Assembly: GCA_001599295.1 (NCBI GenBank)
Contig: BCGN01000005.1
Span: 248,001 to 312,000, forward strand
Length of the DNA stretch: 64,000 bases
Reading direction: 5' to 3'
DNA from: Sporopachydermia quercuum
Lineage: Eukaryota; Ascomycota; Sporopachydermiomycetes; Sporopachydermiales; Sporopachydermiaceae
Numbering within the stretch: position 1 is the stretch's first letter; each line of letters starts with the position of its first letter. The translations under genes were made by a program, and so were the position numbers. The notes below the pieces were generated by a model. The model was not told the origin of the DNA. It saw only the letters and a program-made list of their open reading frames with translations, and searched no databases. Shown one piece after another: positions 51,672 through 62,593 of the stretch.

Positions 51672-54356
51672 CTAACTGAGCATTGGCTTTGATTCATCGT
51701 TTTCCTCGTCGTCATCGTCATCGCCGTCGCCTTCAGCTGATTCTTCTGATTCGTTCGCCTCGGCAGACTCGTTGTCGGTTTCCTCATTGGTATCATTTTG
51801 GCTCTCCTCACTACCAGTTTCGATTTCCTCTTCGGATTCCTCCGTCTCTGTTTCTGTTTCTGTTTCCGTTTCCGCACCGCTGTCGGTTTCACTTTCCTCT
51901 TCTATATCATCGTCTTCCTCCTTCGTATCAGCAAAAAATTCATCCAAGCTCTGTAATTTATACTTCTTTTGAGCGGCTTTCGCCTTATTATGTAAATCTC
52001 TTAATCTTGACTCGTTAGAGATCCAATTTGACCCATTCACGCTGTTTTTCATGCCGGTATTGCTAGTACTAGACCCAATTCGATACTTTAAGTTACCAAA
52101 ACCTCCACCAGATAGTCCATCTTGGGAATAATCTTTGATTTCAATTTCCTTTTCCAGTTCTCTAAGCTCACTTGTATCCTCAAATGGAGTATTCTCACTT
52201 CGCCATGCTCCCAATTGGTGAATTGCACCTCCTGTAATAAGTCCGATTGATCCGATAGTCGATGCTTCGTCATCTCGTGAGTTATCATGGTCGCCGGAGG
52301 GTCCATGTTCAGATTCGGTATCAGATTCACGACTGCTGGTAATTCCTATACCAGTTCCGCTAACGGTATTATCACTAGTTTTCAGCGAAATGCTAGGCGC
52401 TGGTTTTGGGGCTTGGAACATCAGTGTGGCTAGTTTGATGCTCCTTGCCATCCCTCCAACAATATTCTCATCTTCCTGTTTATCAAATTGAAGCAAACTA
52501 CCAAACATTCGGGCTCGATCTCGTATGTCATACTGGGAATCATATCTAGCCAATTGTAATGTGTATTTGAACAGTTTAGCAATAGGTGAATTCACCGATG
52601 TTTCTGCTAATTGGCTGACAAATGATGCATTCATTCCATCAGTCTCAGCCTCCTCCAATAGCTTTTCTAGCTCATATGTGTACACTTTGGTAGCTAGCAA
52701 TAAAATTTGTAGACGTACTTCAGCGCATTCATATGCAAAAGTTTTTAACAGCACCCGTAAGATATCTGGTGTTTTCTTTGGCATAATTCTTACAAATTCA
52801 CCAATTAGCCATATAATACTTGCTTTCCCAATAGTAGAGGTACCATTGCTGTTCCTAGTCAGGATTCTGCTTAATTGGTTCACCACGGGAATATTCTGCT
52901 CAGGATTCTCTTGTATAATGTAACGCACGACAGTTAGACATTCGTTTGTGACAGCTTGATTGCTGGTAGGATTAGTTATTTGCTGTAGTAAATGCTTCAA
53001 TAGTAGCGCGACAGTAGTGCTGTCGCCATTGGTTAAAGGTATTTCTACTATACGGCCAATAGCTTTGATTGATTCAGTAGCTATAGCACCATTATAAACG
53101 TCGGTGATGTTTTCTGCATAGTAACGAAGCTCAGCAAAGATTGGTTTAAACGACTCCTTGGTTACTATCACGCTGAGCACTTCTAGCTTGAGTTTGGCAA
53201 TTCTATGGCTATCTGTAGCCAGAAGGAAGAAATATGAGTAGTGGGAGGCGAACAGTTCAGGGCATTTTATTGCTAGTAACTTGATATTTGCTAGAACGAG
53301 AATCTGAAGGCCCACAGGGTTCCGGAGAAGCCGAAGCACAGGAATAGCAATGTTCCGTGTCCGAAGAAGCTCGGGAGGGGCCAAAGCATAATATGCTTTG
53401 GTCACGGCCAGTATGACAGTTGCATACTGGCTGAACTTAAGATTCTGCAAGCTATCAAGGAACAGCTGGAGATCCTTGTCAATGGGCCTACTTGCCTGCA
53501 GTAAAGCGCCCGCAGGATTTTCCGCAAAGGTAAGTTCGGGCTTTCTGAGATACTTCCGGCAATACTGGATGCCCATTTCAATGAACGTCAATTGGCACCA
53601 TGGGTCAAATTCCGTAATCAGACTACAGTATCTCCTAAAATGCACATGAATCAAGTCTAATCCATTAGGGGAAACCTGGTGCAGGGCAAACAGAGCAGAA
53701 CCAATGACAAATGCGTTCTTGTCTGCTAGGAGAACCTTTAGGAAATCAAGAACTTGCTGTTCATTGATAGCATTAGTACTAGGATCAGCCCGGGACCATA
53801 TTTTAGTAAGAGCAACGGCAGCGGTTTTCCGTACGGCAGCAGAATGGTCTGTCGCGCATTTTTTGATCCCCAGAAGCACAATTGGTGTTATAACAGTCAA
53901 CGGGATAGCTGACATTACTTTCAAAGCCAACGATCTCACCAAAGGATCATTATCGTTTAAGGATTTCTGTATAGTGTTTATAGACAATAGAGCTAAGTCA
54001 GGTTCTAGTTCGCTGTACCGTAGCAAGTAAATAAATACCAATTTACGTAATTGCAAGTTTGAAGAGGCCACGTTTTTGATTACGTCAGGAAAATGCTGTT
54101 TGGCACTGGAAATAGACGCCTCGCGAGACATGGAAGCAATAAGGCTTTTCATTCCTGATAGTTTATCATGTTCAGCGGTAGAATTCAGCTGCTTCTTGAT
54201 TTCTAGTGCTGGGGTATGTAAATAAGGCGATGGTGATGCGTAAGAAGTGCTTGCTGTGGTTTCAGCAATTTTCGCTGAGGCAGAAGCTGCTGCTTCCATG
54301 GTGAGNTCTTTAGCTGACTCCAGCATGGCTGCCACTCTGGAGAAAGAGTCTGCCAT
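51672..54356 (-). CDS. APL6: AP-3 adaptor complex beta subunit (Apl6)
   Basis: An 894-residue large beta-type adaptin of AP-3, which sorts cargo such as alkaline phosphatase directly from the Golgi to the vacuole. The Adaptin-N trunk spans about residues 50-600: LRKLVFIYLLRYSELEPDLALLSINTIQKSL, DPLVRSLALKVMSAI, KTAAVALTKIW, LRNPVGLQILVLANI, a beta-adaptin-type CQLTFIEMG and KPIFAELRYYAENI. The AP-3 type is supported by the missing ear and by a very acidic Ser/Glu-rich C-terminal hinge (ETETETETEESEEEIE), which in AP-3 beta is a phosphorylated region. The hinge DNA includes a TTTCTG hexamer repeat (51846-51875). The start MADSFSRVAAMLESAK is at 54356. Confidence 0.9.
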   Translation of the reverse strand: MADSFSRVAAMLESAKXLTMEAAASASAKIAETTASTSYASPSPYLHTPALEIKKQLNSTAEHDKLSGMKSLIASMSREASISSAKQHFPDVIKNVASSNLQLRKLVFIYLLRYSELEPDLALLSINTIQKSLNDNDPLVRSLALKVMSAIPLTVITPIVLLGIKKCATDHSAAVRKTAAVALTKIWSRADPSTNAINEQQVLDFLKVLLADKNAFVIGSALFALHQVSPNGLDLIHVHFRRYCSLITEFDPWCQLTFIEMGIQYCRKYLRKPELTFAENPAGALLQASRPIDKDLQLFLDSLQNLKFSQYATVILAVTKAYYALAPPELLRTRNIAIPVLRLLRNPVGLQILVLANIKLLAIKCPELFASHYSYFFLLATDSHRIAKLKLEVLSVIVTKESFKPIFAELRYYAENITDVYNGAIATESIKAIGRIVEIPLTNGDSTTVALLLKHLLQQITNPTSNQAVTNECLTVVRYIIQENPEQNIPVVNQLSRILTRNSNGTSTIGKASIIWLIGEFVRIMPKKTPDILRVLLKTFAYECAEVRLQILLLATKVYTYELEKLLEEAETDGMNASFVSQLAETSVNSPIAKLFKYTLQLARYDSQYDIRDRARMFGSLLQFDKQEDENIVGGMARSIKLATLMFQAPKPAPSISLKTSDNTVSGTGIGITSSRESDTESEHGPSGDHDNSRDDEASTIGSIGLITGGAIHQLGAWRSENTPFEDTSELRELEKEIEIKDYSQDGLSGGGFGNLKYRIGSSTSNTGMKNSVNGSNWISNESRLRDLHNKAKAAQKKYKLQSLDEFFADTKEEDDDIEEESETDSGAETETETETETEESEEEIETGSEESQNDTNEETDNESAEANESEESAEGDGDDDDDEENDESKPMLS
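51846..51875. repeat. APL6: hexanucleotide repeat in the APL6 hinge
   Basis: About five tandem TCTGTT/TCCGTT units code for the ETETETETE run. Because the unit is six bases, copy-number change keeps the frame, so the acidic hinge length can vary freely. Confidence 0.75.
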
Positions 54357-54370
54357 GATGTAACAGTAGA

Positions 54371-54391
54371 CAAAGAGAGAGAGAGAGAGAG
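54371..54391. repeat. GA dinucleotide microsatellite
   Basis: A run of about ten GA units in the APL6 5' flank, 15 bp upstream of its ATG. Confidence 0.8.
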
Positions 54392-54766
54392 AAAAATAAA
54401 TTACTCAAAAAAAAAAAGCTGGGAACTTTTCTGGATTGTTTTGGTAATTTTTAGCCGTTCAAAAGACAACAATGATGGTTTTATAGTAGAATTGGTGGTT
54501 CAGCGATCGACTCAATGGCCTTTGGGGCGCAATGATGAAACCAATCTAGAAAGCATGAAGAGGGCTCAAACGATGAGTTTGTGAAGAATATGAGTGCCAT
54601 AAAAGGGAAAATTGAAAGTTGTCTAGTTAGATTAGTTGAGTTGGTGGTATTTTCAGGTTAAAAACTGCTGCTTTTCATTGCTTATCACCTACTTGATGGT
54701 GTGACAAACCAGGCAATAACGGGTTGTTGTGTTGATGGTGTTTTGTGATTTGAATTTTGAAGNAGT

Positions 54767-54772
54767 CACGTG
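54767..54772. promoter_or_regulatory. CACGTG E-box (TCACGTGA) upstream of APL6
   Basis: A full 8-bp palindrome TCACGTGA, the preferred Cbf1-type context, about 410 bp upstream of APL6 in a divergent promoter region shared with HRD1. Confidence 0.35.
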
Positions 54773-56021
54773 ATTAAAAATTTATTATTATGTTATAATT
54801 TAAGATGGCAGGGGATGAGATATGAAAAAGCGGGGGACACACAGGATTTGTAATAACTGAGGAGAATAATGTAGCTGTANTATGTGTTTCTAATAATTTT
54901 AAGGACTTTTCTTGAGATTGTAACTTGAAAGATTAAAAGATTGAAAGATTTGTGTAAAAGGTCAATGGCAGTTTTTGTATGGCAATTGAAGAGCAGCTCG
55001 TTTCTTGATTATGTGATATGAAATGGAGCCTATCAGAGGTTTGCATTTCCTACTGTTTGCTGTCGCTATGCAAATATACAGGACAATAAAAACAATTGTA
55101 GAACAAATGTACCAATTCCAATTATACTCCTAAATGCACTATTTAATCCTTTTCTCTCCCCGCAACATTCTTAAATGTTTCTCCCTATCCTATGGCCCGT
55201 AAACCAATTAATAAATTCCCCTAAAAAAAATATTAATTGATTACCTAACATTCTATTCTTTATTAATCATGTGACTACTTTACTCTATGTATTTTTTTCT
55301 CAAACTTTATCCCCATTGATAACACATACCCGAAATCTACCTATCGCCATCATTATTTCTCCTATTGGTTGCTATTGATGCTATCATGTAGCTTATTGTT
55401 ATTTATATTCTTATATTACTATTGTGCCTATTAATACAAGTGTGGTTGAGGATTCGAATGGTGAGAGTTTCTGCCAGGAGAAAGTGAATTTTGTTAANAG
55501 CGTTGAACAGGTAATTGGTATAGTATAGGCTTTGGTGTAGGCATTGGTAGACAGTGCAATTGTTGGTGGTGATACGTAAATTTTGGGTAGAGCACAATAG
55601 CAGGAAAGTAGAAGAATGGGAACAAAATAGCGTGTTTCATTAAAATACTTCAGGGCTTCTCGTATCTTGTGTTCTTCTCGGTCTTATCGTACATCTAGTG
55701 TTGTTATAGCTGGTGTTGCAGTTTAGTTGTTTGGTTCAAGAGGATAAGAAAGGATACCATAGAAACTATTACAAGATCTATTGGATTTTATATCCAACGC
55801 ACCGCAATTACTTCAAAAGATATAAAATAGAATTGACGATCATTGCTTTTGATTGATTCTAATTGAATCTACTGGTGAGTACTTCTATATGCATAACATA
55901 AGTCCGGTTATAGAAACTGCTTGTTGAGCTATCTAAAAGTTTCACTCCATAGCTATAACCACCAGTAACTCAGTCAAAGTTCCATTTATTATCTTATCTC
56001 CTGCTCTAATTAATAACCATA

Positions 56022-57764
56022 ATGATCAACTTAAATCTTCATACTTACACAGCAATCAGCGGATTACTGGCCATTGGCGTCATTGGCATAGCTTTCTACG
56101 TACATCCAACATACTATGCAGCTTGTATCTCTTTAACGCTGGTACCAAGCTACCTTATATTGCTGAATTTCCTGGTAACAATACTTTTATTAATAGGGCG
56201 AATGCTACAAAGCATTCTATTTGGTCAACTGAGAGTCGAAGAAGTAGATAATATTGCGTCTCATGCTATTAATGAAGTAGTATCTTTAGCTTTAGCATCA
56301 TCGAGATTCTATTCAGTACCTATAATGGGCTCTTATGTTAGTGGAGGAACACTGCTATCGTTGAAAATATACCATTGGATTCTTCAAAAGAGAATTCCTT
56401 ATATAATCAGAAGAAGTTCTATTGAAACAGAGCCTGAGGAAGTACCNGATGGACCATTCAGTGCCAATGGTTATTTTGCTAATACACGGCTGGCAAATAT
56501 ATATAAAAAATTCAACAGTATAAGGCATCATTTTATCTATAAATCAATTGTCAACCGATCGTGCGCTTTGGTAATTATTTTCTTAGCTATAGACATTTTG
56601 ATGTTTCGATATTGTATTAAAGAGATGAACTTCCTTGGGAGGTTTATGCTTTGGTGTGGATTAGAATTCTTTTATCTGGCATTAAATGCCACTGAGATAC
56701 TGTTTGATCTGGCTATTGCTTTATACGAAATCCATTTCCTTGCAAGTAATCCAGACGAAGAATATTGGGATAAAAAGTTCCTATTAACTACATTTATGCA
56801 TATAGTATGCAATCTAATAAGAATAACAGTTTATTTCTACTACATGCTATCATTCAACCATCTGGAAGCTGTTATATATTTAGTCGTGGACTTCTATGAA
56901 CCTACAATCAGATTATATAAGGAGGCAACAGTTTTCATCAGCAGAATATGGAAATCGAAAGAAATTGACTCAAAATTATACCCAGCAACAAATGAAGATT
57001 TCTCAAGGCAAGATATGTGTTTGATATGTTTGGATAGTATGGACATGAATCCTAATAGTAAAGCGAAAGATCCTAAGAGACTTACATGTGGTCATTTGTA
57101 TCATTATGGATGCATCAAGCTTTGGCTGGAAAGGAGTTTGCAATGTCCTGTATGTAAACACAATGTACTTAGTGTTATAGATGTTCCATATTATAAACGA
57201 GCTGCATCAAATGAGACAGTGAATACTACAGATGGCAGTATCTCAAAGNCAGAAATAAACCAAGAACAAGCCATAGAAGCAATGACAAATAAGAATAACG
57301 AAACTACACCAGCAGCAACAGCAACAACAACAGCAGTAGTATCGTCGTCATCATCAAATACTGGAATAGATGCTGGACCATCTAGTAGCAGCAATAATGT
57401 TGGCATTGCTGATCATACTACTGCGAATGAACTATTCACTATTACCAATAGCAACTCTTCCAGACCTATCCCTACTTCTTGCTCGCCATTTTCCTCTTCT
57501 TTCCCTTGCACTGTCCACTCGATCGAACCTCAAAAGGACTCAAATATAGTATTGATTGATAATTTTCCAGTGAGGGTTATCAATAGAGGCAGCATCGACT
57601 CTGACTGGGGTTTATTCCCAGCTAGAATCATCAAGAGTCACGCTGAAGTATTATTAAACAATGATGAGCCAGAGAATAGCGAATGGGCTTCTGTCAATAT
57701 TTATAAAAGGTCTGGTGATGTCTCTCATGGTTCACAGTCTTTTAAGAGGATAAAAGCAGAGTGA
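56022..57764 (+). CDS. HRD1: Hrd1-like ER-associated degradation E3 ubiquitin ligase
   Basis: A 580-residue multi-span ER membrane RING ligase; Hrd1 forms the retrotranslocation channel and ubiquitinates misfolded ER proteins. Hydrophobic segments start at the N-terminus (AISGLLAIGVIGIAFYV), with the family's LLIGRMLQSILFGQLRVEEVDNI and LKIYHWILQKRIPYI, then further spans to about residue 310. The cytosolic RING-H2 is complete (about 331-376): CLIC, CGHLYHYGC, HY/C pattern and CPVC, ending in KHNVL. The tail is Ser/Thr/Asn-rich and low complexity (TTPAATATTTAVV, SSSSSN). Compared with S. cerevisiae Hrd1 (551 residues), the acidic loop before the RING is missing and the tail is longer. No intron. 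Confidence 0.92.
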   Translation: MINLNLHTYTAISGLLAIGVIGIAFYVHPTYYAACISLTLVPSYLILLNFLVTILLLIGRMLQSILFGQLRVEEVDNIASHAINEVVSLALASSRFYSVPIMGSYVSGGTLLSLKIYHWILQKRIPYIIRRSSIETEPEEVXDGPFSANGYFANTRLANIYKKFNSIRHHFIYKSIVNRSCALVIIFLAIDILMFRYCIKEMNFLGRFMLWCGLEFFYLALNATEILFDLAIALYEIHFLASNPDEEYWDKKFLLTTFMHIVCNLIRITVYFYYMLSFNHLEAVIYLVVDFYEPTIRLYKEATVFISRIWKSKEIDSKLYPATNEDFSRQDMCLICLDSMDMNPNSKAKDPKRLTCGHLYHYGCIKLWLERSLQCPVCKHNVLSVIDVPYYKRAASNETVNTTDGSISKXEINQEQAIEAMTNKNNETTPAATATTTAVVSSSSSNTGIDAGPSSSSNNVGIADHTTANELFTITNSNSSRPIPTSCSPFSSSFPCTVHSIEPQKDSNIVLIDNFPVRVINRGSIDSDWGLFPARIIKSHAEVLLNNDEPENSEWASVNIYKRSGDVSHGSQSFKRIKAE

Positions 57765-60070
57765 ATGGCTTATTGGTTTTGATAACAGGACAGGAATTAT
57801 GAGTTTGGGTAATTATTTTGGTGAAAAGGTAAGGATACGGTAGGGATAGTGATGAGGATAAGAGCAGACAAGCATGATAGCAGGAGTAGTCGAGAAACAA
57901 GGTAAAGACTAAATGTCTGAAGGCTTATTGTCAAGCTGTCTTGTTTCAATACCATGAGTTGAACATTGAACGTATTGGAAGAAACTCGAGCAATTTCTTT
58001 AGCTATTATTTGTTTAATTGGTCAAAGAAGTATTCACAAAGTATCTCCATCAGTTTTATGTTGACGAACAACTGTTTAAATAACAATCTGAATAACGTTG
58101 GTGGAAAGCTCTCGATGTTACTTGAGAGACAGTTATTTCTCAGAGTGAAGAATTGAATATCAATATGGCTCCAGACCTAGTAATGATAGGTCAAGTGGTG
58201 GATCAAATGGGTAATAGTAATATTCACTTTTGTTGTAAAAGCCTAAAAGCCTACAAACGTGTATTCATTTTTTTCCTCTATTGTTTGTTCTCCTGTTGTT
58301 TATTCTCCGCTGTCTTTTGCCTCTCATTTGTTGCCAGTTCATTCTAATACAGTTGCAATACAATGGTGATTCACAACGAGTATTGAATCGCGTGGCTTCC
58401 CTTGGGTGATAGTTCATGAAACTTCCACCATGTGAACTCTCAATGGTAGGACAGTGTACGAACACGATTTTAGGATATGCACCTGTTATGATTCTATTAT
58501 GAATGGGATGTCTGGGAAATGGCGGTTGCATTCATATGAAATAGCGGTAACTGCGATTTCCCGATCGTTGTTGACGCAAGTCAACTTGTTTGCAATTCCA
58601 AATTCTTCATATATTATATATTTACTTCAGATTCAGTTTACTTCGGTTTGTAGAGTGATTCACGAGGTATTTTTATTATTATTATTATATGGATGTTTAT
58701 TTGGACATTTTGGGGTTTTATAGGTTTTGTTCAGGTTTTTCTTCTTTTGTTTTATGACTAGATTTGGTGTTTTCTAGAAGTCATTTATTTTAATGGAATT
58801 TATGTTGAATTATTTACGCTAGTGTCATTTCGCGTTCTTATGCTTTTGCATAGTGAGACTCGTTTTATACCATTTATAGCGGAATGTTACTCTGATGTAT
58901 TTTATTTGCGTATGCATTGCCCACGACTGCTGCCAAATAAAAACTGGTAACTGCTCCTGCAGTATAGGCTGGGTTTGAGAAGCATTATCTGAAAGCATAC
59001 TAGTGATCAGAATGCCTGTAACTATGAGTCTAGATACACTTTGTCCCCGGCCTTCCACTCACTTCTTTTCCTAACTCAGTAAATGCATTCAGTATGATAA
59101 ATTATTGTACAATTATCACAATTGTTTGCTTCTCAATCACTTACATTTAAGTGTCTTCGTTTACTCATTATTGTCTAGTTTCTTCAACTCAGTCTTTAAA
59201 CAGCAGTGCTCAGGTATTGTAAATTTATATTGTCCCAGTACTGAATAGAAATCCCCCGAAGCTCTGCTCTGACAATTAGTATATTTTCTTTATTTTCAGC
59301 AATAAGCGCTGTTCCCAGTAATAGTCACAAAGAAGCCGAGCGGCAAACTAGTTACATGCACAAAGCTGCAATTTGATGTATATAACCACAAGTACAAAAC
59401 GTAATTGCGATAGCTTATGCATTGTTGCACAGACAGATGCTCTCTCCGCCAGTTGTTTTGTATTCTTCTCCATTGTTATCAATTGAAGTTAATAGAAGTT
59501 TTTTGTGATATAATCTACAAAGATTTCAACTAAATGGGTCACACGTGGAAATTAGAAGCATATTATTTATATTTATTGTATTAAAAGTTTAAGACCCAGA
59601 GCTGTTATAGATACCTCGGATATATTGTTAGTATCCGAAGAGACTTATTCGTGAGACTTCTGGTTGAGCCGTCAATCGAGTGACTAAGAAGAGTTGTTGA
59701 TTCATAAGAACCGGTTTATTTGGTAGGTGATGAAATAATTATTTGAGCATAATCTGGTATGGTGCGTGTTAAAATTAGTATTGCTGCTGTAATTAATACT
59801 GCTACTGCGTTTCCTATTCTATAGTTGTTGCTATTGTTGGGTTGCTATGATACTATAACTATTATAATGATATTAGGGTCATGAATTTGGCTTTAGCCTT
59901 ATAGGTATATTGTGTTAACATACTTATGTAGTACTGTCATACTACTTTCTAGCGGAGGTATCATATACCTTTCATCTTCAATATTCTATCGTACAGATTC
60001 TCTTAATTCTGTCAGTATATACCAGAGACCTAATTGATCAATATTGATCAGCTCCTCTACTGACAAGCCA
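57765..60070. other. 2.3 kb gene-poor convergent region
   Basis: Lies between the HRD1 stop and the RRN11 stop, so no promoter is needed here. Five short frames (60-90 codons) on both strands overlap each other, mostly lack ATG, and show no bias. A 6-bp stem with a GCAA tetraloop is at 58570-58585. TACTAAC at about 59622 (minus strand) has no partner donor. A non-coding RNA gene is possible, but I recognise none. Confidence 0.4.
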
Positions 60071-62593
60071 TTATTCGAATAACTTCCTTCTATGCTTCTT
60101 TCTGCTAGGAGTACTATGAGTAAATATTTCATCTTCTGATGAAGAGAAAACCATTTGTTCTTTTTCTAAATGCTCATCAATGTCTTTAAATACGTCGTCG
60201 ATTACTTGCTTATCATAGATTAAACCTACCTCCGAGTTTCTTCTGGGACTGCTTCCGGTTTGAGAAATATGACCCGATTTTCTCCGAGTTCGAGCCGAGA
60301 CGGAATTCTGTAGAACGTCTATATATAAGTGCTTTGGCTTCCTGTTTTGGGGGGTCTTCAAATATTTTGGAGGTTTTGGTAGTCTAGGAGGCTTCCGTTT
60401 TTGCTTAGAGGACATCCTGATTGGGGATGAGTTTTTTGTTTTGCCGTTCAAGGAAATAGCTCTCAGCGATTCTGTGATTTCCGATGATTCCAAAGTTTGA
60501 TCCAGTTGATAATCGGATAAATCCTCTGGGGTTGAATCGGGTTTAAACAGATGTGAATCAAGTAAAGCACTGGTCTCATCATTGGAGTCAGAGTCCAAAG
60601 CTGAGTCAGATGTTTCAATAACCTCCGACTCGAACTCATCCTCGGATTCAAGTTCCAATTCCGGTTGTTGAAACAATGAGTGTCGGTATTCTTTTCCTAA
60701 TTGGAAACTACTTGACCTAGAAAGATTCCCTTCCGTCTCGGAATAAGAATGCATATTTCCAGTACTTGGCTTCCGGTTATACTTTCGGAACACATTTTTC
60801 ACTAAACCAGCAACCCGGACTCCAGTTTCCTGAATATCCGACTCGGTTAATCCGCTTTCAAACTCTGAATCTACTTCCATTTCCAGTACGATCGGTATTC
60901 CACTACCTATACAGTTAGCGTCAGCTTTCCTTTTACCCTGCTTCCGCAAACCATGCTTCTTTTGGGTTGCGCTCCTAGTGTTCCCTTGCTCTGGTTTTTG
61001 ATTTACCTTTCGACTGGATTTCTGAGGTTTTACATCACTGTCATCAGATCGGTCTATCCCTTGCTCCATGTCTCCTAATACATCCATGGACATATTCTCC
61101 ATTCCATTTCTCACCTGCACTAAACACAGCACATTGAATGACAAATCATCTATATCTATGTCCTCCCAAACTATGTTTTTAACCTGGACAGCACGTTTAA
61201 GGTCATCTNGATGATCTTCATAAGGAAATTGGAAGTGGCTTAGATAGTCAAACACAAGCTCCAATTCTATGTTCACATATTCAGTTGGAAATGAGCCCCC
61301 GAGATGAATGCACTGGAAGAACGCTTGTAAAGCTCGGCAAAAAAAGGTGAATAACTCATTGAGATCGGACAATGTTGGCTTTGAAGCAAGTAAAGTTTTT
61401 CTATTGTCAGTATAGATATGATGTGATTTATAAGNCTCTGTTTTCTGAGAAACTAGAGTTGCTGCTTCGGTTGTAGATTTAGTGAATGTACTTTCCGTAC
61501 AACCTGAATGAGTAAAATCTTTATCGCTAATTAATGTAGCAAACTTCTTGTTGGCTCTATAAATGGATACGTAACCTTTTAATGCCCACAGGATAGGGTC
61601 CTCACTGAAAGGATGAATTACTATATAATCCTCGATAAGCTTTTCTGTTTCTTCGATATTCCCATGTCTGAATTTGGACATTATTAACTGAGGCACGTAA
61701 TGGAAAGCATTGAATTTGCGAATTTTCATGTTTGTCCTCCGTGATTTTGGGTTTAGGAAATAGAATGACGGTGGAATAAAGCGAGCTGGTGCAGAATGAG
61801 ATACAATAAGGTATCTGAGTAGTTCTTCATCGTACAATAGACAAGCAGGAATGTCCTTTTCAGGGAAAGTGTGCAGAGCGTACTCACTTAAAAGTTTAGA
61901 AAATCCAGGAATTTCTTCTGTGGCATGATCTCGCATTTGCAACAAAATATCAAACCCTATTGGCCATAAGGCATTCGGATCAACCATTGTGGCAGTTCTA
62001 ATCAACATTCCGAATGCGCGGAAGGCTAAAGGGACGTCTTCTCGAAGTAAACTGAGATGTAGAATTTGGTTGATAATTAATAAATGACGTTCTGAATAAT
62101 TGACTGTGGATTTTGAGTTTTCCTTCAAACTTGATTTATCGTAATGTCGTGGTAATGTTTCGGTGCCTTTAATAACGTTCTGAAACCTTTCAGAAGTTCT
62201 GCCTCTGATTTTGGTGATTTTCTTGAGAAAATGTTCAAAATTAGGTTCAACTTCGGCATCTCTTCCTTTTTCTCTTTGATCATCATCCGAGTCATCTTCA
62301 TAATCGATTTCTGAACTATCGGAATCATTAATGTGCTTCTTGGTGTTCTGTTTCGTAGTCTTACTATCATTCTCATTGCTCTTCCTAATAGCAGATATTC
62401 CGGCATCAGCTTGAATTTTTCTCGTTATTGGTAAAATGGACTTCAATTTTAGTAGTCTTTGATATACAGGTAAGCCTTGACAGCCAAGCTTCTCTAGTTC
62501 TTCTATCTCCTGCTCTACTAAGTACCTATTCATATACCGCTGCAATGCTCTATCAGAAGCTTGGATCCTTCGTTTGTAAGGAATATCAAACAT
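60071..62593 (-). CDS. RRN11: Rrn11-like RNA polymerase I core factor subunit
   Basis: Rrn11 is part of core factor (with Rrn6 and Rrn7), which recruits RNA polymerase I to the rDNA promoter in the nucleolus. The 840-residue product starts MFDIPYKRRIQASDRALQRYMNRYL, like the yeast MFEVPI...RRKLKYQYINYI. The helical TPR-like core has RHLLIINQILHLSLLREDVPLAFRAFGMLIR and LWPIGFDILLQM, matching RHIVTLTDLLHLNVSRHNWSLAYKIFATLIR and LWGIGVEIL. HPFSEDPILWALKGYVSIYRA follows. Acidic, Ser-rich and basic linkers extend it well beyond the 507 residues of S. cerevisiae, mainly in the C-terminal half (residues ~500-840). That part has Lys/Arg/Pro clusters (KQKRKPPRLPKPPKYLK). Assignment rests on the N-terminal half. 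Confidence 0.82.
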   Translation of the reverse strand: MFDIPYKRRIQASDRALQRYMNRYLVEQEIEELEKLGCQGLPVYQRLLKLKSILPITRKIQADAGISAIRKSNENDSKTTKQNTKKHINDSDSSEIDYEDDSDDDQREKGRDAEVEPNFEHFLKKITKIRGRTSERFQNVIKGTETLPRHYDKSSLKENSKSTVNYSERHLLIINQILHLSLLREDVPLAFRAFGMLIRTATMVDPNALWPIGFDILLQMRDHATEEIPGFSKLLSEYALHTFPEKDIPACLLYDEELLRYLIVSHSAPARFIPPSFYFLNPKSRRTNMKIRKFNAFHYVPQLIMSKFRHGNIEETEKLIEDYIVIHPFSEDPILWALKGYVSIYRANKKFATLISDKDFTHSGCTESTFTKSTTEAATLVSQKTEXYKSHHIYTDNRKTLLASKPTLSDLNELFTFFCRALQAFFQCIHLGGSFPTEYVNIELELVFDYLSHFQFPYEDHXDDLKRAVQVKNIVWEDIDIDDLSFNVLCLVQVRNGMENMSMDVLGDMEQGIDRSDDSDVKPQKSSRKVNQKPEQGNTRSATQKKHGLRKQGKRKADANCIGSGIPIVLEMEVDSEFESGLTESDIQETGVRVAGLVKNVFRKYNRKPSTGNMHSYSETEGNLSRSSSFQLGKEYRHSLFQQPELELESEDEFESEVIETSDSALDSDSNDETSALLDSHLFKPDSTPEDLSDYQLDQTLESSEITESLRAISLNGKTKNSSPIRMSSKQKRKPPRLPKPPKYLKTPQNRKPKHLYIDVLQNSVSARTRRKSGHISQTGSSPRRNSEVGLIYDKQVIDDVFKDIDEHLEKEQMVFSSSEDEIFTHSTPSRKKHRRKLFE

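Larger units (their letters stand above)
54357..56021. other. 1.7 kb divergent region between APL6 and HRD1
   Basis: Starts with a GA dinucleotide microsatellite (54371-54391) and an A run in the APL6 5' leader. A TCACGTGA (54766-54773) lies about 410 bp upstream of APL6. A 64-codon minus-strand frame (55403-55597) is not convincing. No RNA gene recognised. Confidence 0.45.

Noticed and set aside
55440-55470. GGATTCGAAT, which resembles a tRNA B box on the minus strand.
   Set aside because: The flanking bases do not form a T-arm stem, and no A box or acceptor stem is found at the right distance.
58153-59058. Five overlapping 60-90 codon frames as candidate small genes.
   Set aside because: They overlap on both strands, several start with GTG or TTG, composition follows AT content, and no motif is visible.
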